Source of the DNA: Struthio camelus
Lineage: Eukaryota; Chordata; Aves; Struthioniformes; Struthionidae
DNA: 64,000 nt
Direction: 5' to 3'
Assembly (NCBI RefSeq): GCF_040807025.1
Contig: NC_090952.1
Span: forward strand, 2,852,001 to 2,916,000
Shown here: positions 60,101-64,000 of the stretch, in pieces
Layout of the letters: every line of letters begins with the position of its first letter
Numbering within the stretch: position 1 is the stretch's first letter
Notes under the pieces: model-generated
Told to the model about the DNA's origin: nothing
The model's database searches: none
What the model saw: the letters and a program-made list of their open reading frames with translations, nothing else
Translations under genes and position numbers: made by a program

Positions 60101-62288
60101 AGCCACCCACTGCCTCCATCCTCCTGCCATGCCTCTTCCTGCACAGATGGACAGAGAGCTGAGGTCCCCTCACAGCCCCACTCCCTCCCTACAGCCCTCC
60201 ACCAGTGCGGGCCATAGCAAGAGCCCCGGCAGGCCCAGGGCTAGCAGGGGCTGAGCAGCTGGCCATTTCCCAGAGCTCCTCCACCTGCTCCAACAAGGCT
60301 CGGCAGCCATCCATGGCCAAAACAGCCTAAGCACTCGAGGCCCCACAGGTTTCCCAGCTGTCCCTGCAGGAGTCAAAAAAACAGGGTTATGCTCTCCCCA
60401 TCACAGCCCTCCTCCCCTCCTGCCCCACCACACTCTGCCCAGGGGACACCCAGGTAGAGGGGCGCAGCATGTCTAAGGCATGACCACCACAGCAACAGAG
60501 TTCACCCTACCCATGGCCAGGGCACTTGGCCCCTGCAGAGGGGCGCAGCACCCTCAAGGGGTTGCGAGAGCCAACACGTTGCCCAGCCTCCCCCAGCCTG
60601 GGGAGGGCAGAGACACACAGACTTGCAATCAGGGCAGAGGACCAGCCCTGCATCTGGAGCCTGGCCACAAGGCAACAGCAACCGAGCAGGACAGGGAGCC
60701 CAGCACCCTGCTGGGAAGCCCCAGGGGAGGCTCTTCTGCCCGAGTCCTGCACTGCCGTCTCTGGGACTGCAGCACTTCAGCCTCCTCCTGGCTTGGCTAC
60801 AGCTCAGCACCTCTTGGCCATCTCTGTCCTGCTGCCCTGGCAGCATGTGGCGCCCGAGATGGTGGTTGCCGCACATCTCTGCCTGGGACACTGAACCCAG
60901 TGGCAGCCTTGGTGCCCAGCTGCAGCATCTTCCCACCACGGGCTAAGAAAGGCTCTGAGCCTCACCGCAAGGACGGGGGCACAGGATCTCCTCCCCTGGG
61001 CCACGGTGGCATCTCCCACTCTCTGCTGCTGTGCAGGCCTCGCAGGAAGCCCTCCTGGGCGCTGCCAAGTTCCTGAAATGGCAGCAGCTCACCTACCTCA
61101 CCGAGACAGGACAGACAAGGCGCATCAGCGAGTACCTGGTAAGCACAGCCCCAAAGCACCCAGCCTGCATAAGGCCTGGGCCCCTCCAGGCCCGAGCTGT
61201 GCCCCTCGCTCACCTCTGGCATGCTCAAGCAACTCCAGCCCACCTGGCACCTCATCATCCCTGGGCAGCACCGGGGCCTCTGCTCCCTCCAAACCCGAGC
61301 GCTACGCGCCTCCTGGCCGGGCACCGTGAACGCCCTGGCAGGCGATGGAAGGGGAGACTGCTCCTAGGTGGAGGTGCTGGCCAGCTGAGTGGGGAGGCTC
61401 TGCACCAACCACCAACCCTTGTGCTCTCCCCAGCTGGCAAAGGAGAACAACAGAGCAGAATACCTGCGCCAGAGCCTGCGCTACCTGCAGAGCCCGCAGG
61501 AGCCCTTGCAAGAGGAAGCCGTGAGGTTCCTTGGTGAGCCACAACCCCTCCGGGGGTCCCTCTCTGTCCCAGGGCAGCTTGGCCCCAGCCCTGGCTTTTG
61601 GGCTGGCAGCCACAAAAGCCAGGCCAGCAGGGCTGGGAAGGAGCTCTGCTGCTGGCAGTGCGCTGGGGAGCAGGATTTGTGACAGGCTGTGTGTGCCTAG
61701 GGCTCATTGGACGGCAGATGAGGGAGCAGGATGAGGAGGAGCTGCAGCACATTTGCAAGGGTGAGTGAGGGCAGTGGCAGGTCAGCCAGGGCTGACGGGG
61801 AGGAAGACACACCCTGGGCAGTGAGCACCAATCCCCACTCCCTGGCAAGCAGGGCTCTGCTCCCCCCTCACGCAGCAGGGGCCTTGTGGGGAGAGGAGAG
61901 AGAGTTCAGGGGCCCTTGGGACATTCCTGGCCAGACACTTGCTGCTGAGCCATTTGTCCCCCCGCTTCCTCCTGGCCATGGGAAGAGCTAGGTGGGACTA
62001 GCCCCGGCAGCAGGGGAGGGGAAGCCTGGGGTCTGCGCAGATCCAGGGGGGTTGATCTCTGCTCTGGTCCTTGCTCTTTCAGCCCTTGAAACCTTGCAGA
62101 AGAGAGCCAGGCCCTCCACTTGTTCGCTGGTGGCCCAAACCATCCTGATCCTGAGAGCTTCAAGGACAAAGTCTCCAGCCAGAGCCAGCCAAGGAACCCT
62201 CTCCTCCTGGATCAGGAACAAGTGGCAGAGGTGGCAGCGGCCTCTAAGACACAGCAGCCTTTGCTGCTGCACCTCTGCTCACTTCTGA
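50354..62288 (+). CDS. MROH-like: Maestro HEAT-like repeat family (MROH) protein, 22 coding exons
   Basis: Joining 22 exons by GT-AG rules gives 3,498 nt in one frame (1,165 residues plus stop). Exons, by end points: 50354-51125, 51558-51625, 51842-51964, 52253-52332, 52752-52875, 53203-53289, 53821-53925, 54325-54505, 55132-55238, 55663-55812, 55995-56149, 56541-56706, 57361-57548, 57638-57775, 58463-58577, 59020-59157, 59433-59609, 59761-59916, 61037-61138, 61434-61533, 61701-61760, 62083-62288. Residues 1-257 are a charged repeat region; the rest is the avian MROH helical-repeat body. Family landmarks include STAVRQQAFLAIAAM, SCFCAVFFLPPTEHMQSL, LLPFLRSKQAATRQRAVGRI, FSILGGLVGHVILCC, MFAKYLQASERADLIVVAIR, AAKAMWRVMVSEP and LRYLQSPQEPLQEEAVRFLG. 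Length and the Trp/Cys-rich C terminus fit the family. The molecular function of avian MROH paralogues is unknown; HEAT repeats suggest protein binding. No frameshift or premature stop was seen. Introns hold no recognisable elements. Confidence 0.9.
51126..51557 (+). other. Intron 1, nothing recognised
   Basis: The intron is GTGAGTGAGT...CATCTAG. It is GC-rich, with no repeat family or alternative exon that I can support. Confidence 0.7.
51558..51625 (+). CDS. MROH-like exon 2
   Basis: The exon runs from CATCTAG|GGC to CAAG|GTAACG (68 nt). It encodes QLLPGEEEALGSMRTFLRSG, linking the acidic region to the HEAT-like body, and ends in phase 0. Confidence 0.8.
51842..51964 (+). CDS. MROH-like exon 3
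   Basis: The exon runs from CTGCCAG|GGAGAG to CGAG|GTGAGG (123 nt, phase 0 to 0). It encodes an amphipathic helix pair including LQFLADVCILCRGAS and LLRVLLFLCRVDLAKAIE, matching the start of the avian MROH body. Confidence 0.9.
52253..52332 (+). CDS. MROH-like exon 4
   Basis: The exon runs from TCTCCAG|GTGCTG to ATGAG|GTAGCT (80 nt, phase 0 to 2). It encodes LLREEPVEQLSTAVRQQAFL then AIAAM, a strongly conserved family segment. Confidence 0.9.
52752..52875 (+). CDS. MROH-like exon 5
   Basis: The exon runs from CCTTGCAG|CAAAG to CAAG|GTACGC (124 nt). It carries LLQSCFCAVFFLPPTEHMQS, one of the most characteristic avian MROH motifs, and ends LYSK in phase 0. Confidence 0.92.
53203..53289 (+). 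CDS. MROH-like exon 6
   Basis: The exon runs from CCTTGCAG|ACGCTG to TGCAG|GTGTGG (87 nt, phase 0 to 0). It encodes TLAALDSMLQALVLTC and ELQNILQ, as expected between the LYSK and LLPF segments. Confidence 0.92.
53290..53820 (+). other. Intron 6, nothing recognised
   Basis: GC-rich intronic sequence. The alternative acceptor GCTCCCAG before 53,725 would add 32 in-frame residues (ELKGKAEQASAELPRLQQLA and more) to exon 7. I favour the acceptor at 53,820, because the family normally goes straight from NILQ to LLPF. Confidence 0.6.
53821..53925 (+). CDS. MROH-like exon 7
   Basis: The exon runs from TCCTCCCAG|GTCCTG to CTCAAG|GTAAGC (105 nt, phase 0 to 0). It encodes VLLPFLRSKQAATRQRAVGR, a classic HEAT-type helix turn of the family. 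A longer version from 53,725 is also in frame. Confidence 0.85.
54325..54505 (+). CDS. MROH-like exon 8
   Basis: The exon runs from CCCCCAG|GTCCGC to AGAAA|GTAAGA (181 nt, phase 0 to 1). It encodes QFSILGGLVGHVILCCACQD and AAEALHHLYTFILQEE, diagnostic of avian MROH proteins. Confidence 0.93.
54506..55131 (+). other. Intron 8, nothing recognised
   Basis: This 626-bp intron contains no repeat family or extra exon I can support. The minus-strand open frame inside it looks fortuitous. Confidence 0.6.
55132..55238 (+). CDS. MROH-like exon 9
   Basis: The exon runs from CTGTCCAG|GCATGG to ACTGCG|GTAAGG (107 nt, phase 1 to 0). It encodes a less conserved hydrophilic linker (SMGLSQDSPKHLQIQKDREE ...) leading into the MFAKYLQ segment. 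Confidence 0.85.
55663..55812 (+). CDS. MROH-like exon 10
   Basis: The exon runs from GTCCTCTAG|ATGTTT to AAGCAC|GTAAGT (150 nt, phase 0 to 0). It encodes MFAKYLQASERADLIVVAIR and AAAHMLDVLV, a hallmark of the family. Confidence 0.94.
55995..56149 (+). CDS. MROH-like exon 11
   Basis: The exon runs from CCCTGCAG|GTGGCC to CAACAG|GTACGG (155 nt, phase 0 to 2). It encodes VANIMRCICSCLMAIKEASA and the ARHSVNRALLEL and SLLHCSPTCN segments. Confidence 0.93.
56541..56706 (+). CDS. MROH-like exon 12
   Basis: The exon runs from GCCTACAG|CGCTGC to GGGCT|GTGAGT (166 nt, phase 2 to 0). It encodes AAKAMWRVMVSEPGAAEKVL then PELLRLLED, followed by a short variable stretch. Confidence 0.9.
56707..57360 (+). 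other. Intron 12, nothing recognised
   Basis: A 654-bp intron. A second acceptor-like CCCCCCCCCCAG near 57,138 is followed by no in-frame conserved segment, so I do not call an exon there. Confidence 0.6.
57361..57548 (+). CDS. MROH-like exon 13
   Basis: The exon runs from TTTGTTGCAG|GCAACC to CACCAG|GTACTG (188 nt, phase 0 to 2). It encodes ATRALHEILHQPLCPQEVKL and the hydrophobic FFPQLLLALLFRISLALEMM. Confidence 0.93.
57638..57775 (+). CDS. MROH-like exon 14
   Basis: The exon runs from GCGGGCAG|GTGCGC to GCCAT|GTGAGA (138 nt, phase 2 to 2). It encodes CAAEAMKALLCWANYKSQVL and KGAWDMLLTAATHHCGVALL. Confidence 0.93.
57776..58462 (+). other. Intron 14, nothing recognised
   Basis: A 687-bp GC-rich intron without identifiable repeats or further exons. 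Confidence 0.6.
58463..58577 (+). CDS. MROH-like exon 15
   Basis: The exon runs from CCCTGCCAG|AGAGAT to GTCGAG|GTGAGC (115 nt, phase 2 to 0). It encodes IFHHLLELLSREKPSHEIPA then MAFLVE. Confidence 0.92.
59020..59157 (+). CDS. MROH-like exon 16
   Basis: The exon runs from GTGTTTCAG|CTGCTG to GAGATG|GTGAGC (138 nt, phase 0 to 0). It encodes LLGCADLRGEDHHILNLFLR and VMRRLVFRGLLRLWERPEM. Confidence 0.93.
59433..59609 (+). CDS. MROH-like exon 17
   Basis: The exon runs from TTCCCACAG|GCAAGG to GATGAT|GTAAGG (177 nt, phase 0 to 0). It encodes MQALLPALMESLQDADRDIR and EKALALLSSMIHLLDGQRAS, a textbook HEAT-like pair. Confidence 0.94.
59761..59916 (+). CDS. MROH-like exon 18
   Basis: The exon runs from TCCCACCAG|GAGTCC to GCCCAG|GTGTGG (156 nt, phase 0 to 0). 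It encodes ESGCVRNLSINLLKDMMTMV and LLLLFFHLHDQVQSVAQ. Confidence 0.94.
59917..61036 (+). other. Intron 18 (1.1 kb), nothing recognised
   Basis: This is the longest intron of the gene. I see no transposon, tandem repeat or conserved MROH segment in it. The flanking exons join directly in the order expected for the family, so no exon seems to be missing. Confidence 0.65.
61037..61138 (+). CDS. MROH-like exon 19
   Basis: The exon runs from GCTGTGCAG|GCCTCG to TACCTG|GTAAGC (102 nt, phase 0 to 0). It encodes ASQEALLGAAKFLKWQQLTY and ends RRISEYL. Confidence 0.94.
61434..61533 (+). CDS. MROH-like exon 20
   Basis: The exon runs from CTCCCCAG|CTGGCA to CCTTG|GTGAGC (100 nt, phase 0 to 1). It encodes AEYLRQSLRYLQSPQEPLQE then EAVRFLG. 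Confidence 0.94.
61701..61760 (+). CDS. MROH-like exon 21
   Basis: The exon runs from GTGCCTAG|GGCTCA to GCAAGG|GTGAGT (60 nt, phase 1 to 1). It encodes LIGRQMREQDEEELQHICK. Confidence 0.9.
62083..62288 (+). CDS. MROH-like exon 22 (C terminus and stop)
   Basis: The exon begins after TCTTTCAG and ends at TGA 62,286-62,288. It encodes ALETLQKRARPSTCSLVAQT and ILILRAS, then a basic Trp/Arg tail and a Cys cluster (SSLCCCTSAHF). A W-R-rich, Cys-containing tail is usual in avian MROH proteins, so this looks like the native end and not a frameshift. Confidence 0.9.
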
Positions 62289-62523
62289 GCCTGGCCTGCT
62301 CGGCCCATGGCCGCCACCTGAGCGCGCAAGGAACTTTGGGGGCTTCCTGGCCTCTCTGCCGCTGCCAGGCCACCCTGTGCTTGTTAGAGAAGGACATGGT
62401 AACTCAGATGGTAACTAGCTTAGCACAAGTCTAACCCTTGCTTAGCACTAGCATCTCAAGTAAACAAAGCCTGCAAGCCTCCAGGCCAAACTGTCAAACT
62501 CGAGAATCATTGCTGACCACATA
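62289..62523 (+). other. 3' UTR / spacer of the MROH-like gene
   Basis: I see no canonical AATAAA. A weak variant AGTAAA lies at 62,459-62,464. The segment ends where the duplicated block begins. Confidence 0.4.
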
Positions 62524-64000
62524 ACTCAGCTGAACTGGGAGAACTGAAGAAGAGAGGTCTCCCAGGGGGGCTGAGTCCCTGAGGTGGTTCCTCAAGTAAC
62601 TGGGAGTTCCTTGGGAAGAAGTTAAGGGACTCCAAGTTGCCTGAAGAGCCCCCAGAGACTTGAAGAGCCTTAAAGCCTCTCAACCTTGCCTTTAAGGGCA
62701 GCAGGGGCAGGCCTCAGCCCAGACCCCCACACTCCCCAGCCTCAGGGCTTTGGTGGGGGGCACCAAAAAGCCCTGCCCAACGGCTGCCCCCACACAAAGC
62801 CCTGAGGCCAAGGAGCGCTCGCTGCTCCCTCGTCGCCCCGGCCTTCCCCGCTGCCTCCCGGGCTGGAGCTGGGCTGCCAGGGCCCCTGCTCAAAGAAAGG
62901 GCCAACCTGGGGGCGAGGAGAAACAGCCCCTTGGGACAGGAGCTCTCACCTACTGCAGCGAGATGGCCCTGGCTGCCAGTTGCCCCCTCTCCGCTCCAGC
63001 GCTGCAGCCAGGAGCTCTTCCCCGAGCAGGGAGAACGCAGCCTTCGGCAAGCTGCGAGCAGGCGTGAACAGAGACCGCGCACAGAACACAGCACATGGCA
63101 CCTCGCCTCAGCTGGGGCTCGCGCCAAGTTTTATTGCCCAGAGCCCAAACACCTTCGCGCGGTGCCACCGTGCCCGAGTCCCACTTGGCGCTTCCTGGGG
63201 AGCAGGACGAGCTGGCAGGCGCAGGCCGCCTTCCTGCTGCGGCAGCTCCTGGAGGGGTGTGTGAAGGCCAAAGCCGGATTCTTGCTCCTTCGGGTGGCGG
63301 GGGGGGGGGGGGGGTCCTCTGGGAAAGCAGGTCACTTCCTCAGTGCAGCTGGAGTCTGAAGCTGGGGCCCCAAAGAGCTGCGGGAGGGGTGGGCAAGAGA
63401 TGAAAAAGCAGGTCTAGCCAGCAACTAGCACCTAGGAAAACAAAACAGAGCTCTTCAGAAAGAGCAGGACCAGGCACTTTCCCTCTCTCAACACTCGGGC
63501 CCGACCCTGCGTCCCCCTCGGGGAGCAGGCGCTGGGGCTCTGCGCACTGCGGCTCTGCCTTCTGGCCTTCAGCGCATCCACAGAGCACGGCTCCTGCTGA
63601 AAACAGAGCAGAAACGCACACAACTAGTGGCCCCAAATATTAAAAAACAATAATAATAATGAAATAAATAAACCAGAGCCATAGCTTGTCTGGCACCTAC
63701 CAGGCCTCAAAGGTCTCGGAAGGAGCCCAAGCGCCGCTGCTCTCTGCGCGCTGCCAGTGATGGGCAAAACGCCTCTTCCTCCCATACGCAGCTCAGGCCC
63801 ATTTCTCCTCCTCCTTCGTGTGCAAGGCGACAGCGCTGAACACCAAGAGGCCTGCCTTCAGGGAGAAGGCGCCGGCACAGTACAGAAATGCCGAGGGGAC
63901 GCAACGTTCCTACTGCGTGGGCTGCAGGGGACGCCCAGACACCTAGAAAAGGAGAGACCCTCTCTCGAGTCTGGCACTGCACCACAGCACAGCAACAGCA
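62524..64000. repeat. Segmental duplication, right copy (partial)
   Basis: This is a direct repeat of 41,817-43,293 that runs off the window. It keeps the inverted-repeat fragment, the polyadenylation signal, the splice-like sites and the AAT microsatellite. It differs by scattered substitutions and by a longer poly-G run near 63,300-63,314. The unit spacing is 20.7 kb. Confidence 0.95.
63130..64000 (-). other. Second copy of the putative minus-strand transcript (partial)
   Basis: The same AATAAA (63,130-63,135, minus strand), acceptors and open frame as the left copy are kept. The frame at 63,707-63,985 is intact with one residue change visible (S to L near its end). Conservation of splice-like and polyadenylation signals between copies is weak support for a real transcript, because the duplication is young. 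Confidence 0.35.

Noticed and set aside
62083..62288. Frameshifted C terminus of the MROH-like protein
   Set aside because: The Trp/Arg-rich, Cys-containing tail looks odd but resembles the tails I know from avian MROH proteins, so the frame is probably native.

Overview
The window looks like bird genomic DNA, probably a GC-rich microchromosome or dot-chromosome segment. Three things support this. There are two CR1 LINE copies with the avian CR1 3' end (45,213-46,348 and 48,670-49,612). There is a complete intron-rich gene of the maestro HEAT-like repeat (MROH) family, which is strongly expanded in birds. The CpG-rich minisatellite content is also very high. I cannot name the species.

Layout. 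Positions 1-35,730 are one continuous array of a roughly 20-bp CpG-rich satellite (type monomer CACTGCGTCGGGGCTGAAAC) that runs off the left edge. Inside it are higher-order repeats of about 2.1 kb (1-10.86 kb), a homogenised 40-bp dimer block (12.88-13.65 kb), a private CGCG-variant block (16.2-17.6 kb), and two apparently identical tandem copies of a 7,947-bp unit (about 19,535-27,481 and 27,482-35,428). Positions 35,731-37,960 hold a 31-bp minisatellite, and 37,960-40,320 hold a second, related 31-bp family. Positions 40,570-40,757 carry a possible orphan exon. A cluster of inverted repeats lies at 40,925-42,010, including a 55-bp stem at 41,498-41,633. Positions 42,423-43,510 look like the 3' exons of a minus-strand transcript of unknown function. 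A CpG island with divergent start motifs spans about 43,930-45,060. Next come a 30-bp minisatellite split by a CR1 (45,000-47,190), mostly non-coding DNA with one orphan terminal exon (48,137-48,241), and a second CR1.

The real gene of the window is an MROH-like gene on the + strand. I could chain 22 coding exons (50,354-62,288) by hand with GT-AG boundaries and a consistent frame throughout; they sum to 3,498 nt, or 1,165 residues plus stop. Its first exon encodes a highly charged 30-residue tandem repeat. A further in-frame 5' exon ending at 49,930 is possible.

From 62,524 to the right edge the sequence repeats 41,817-43,293 almost exactly, so the MROH gene is bracketed by direct duplicates about 20.7 kb apart, as expected for a unit of a tandem gene cluster. 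The many open frames in the satellite region are by-products of a stop-free monomer and are not annotated as genes.
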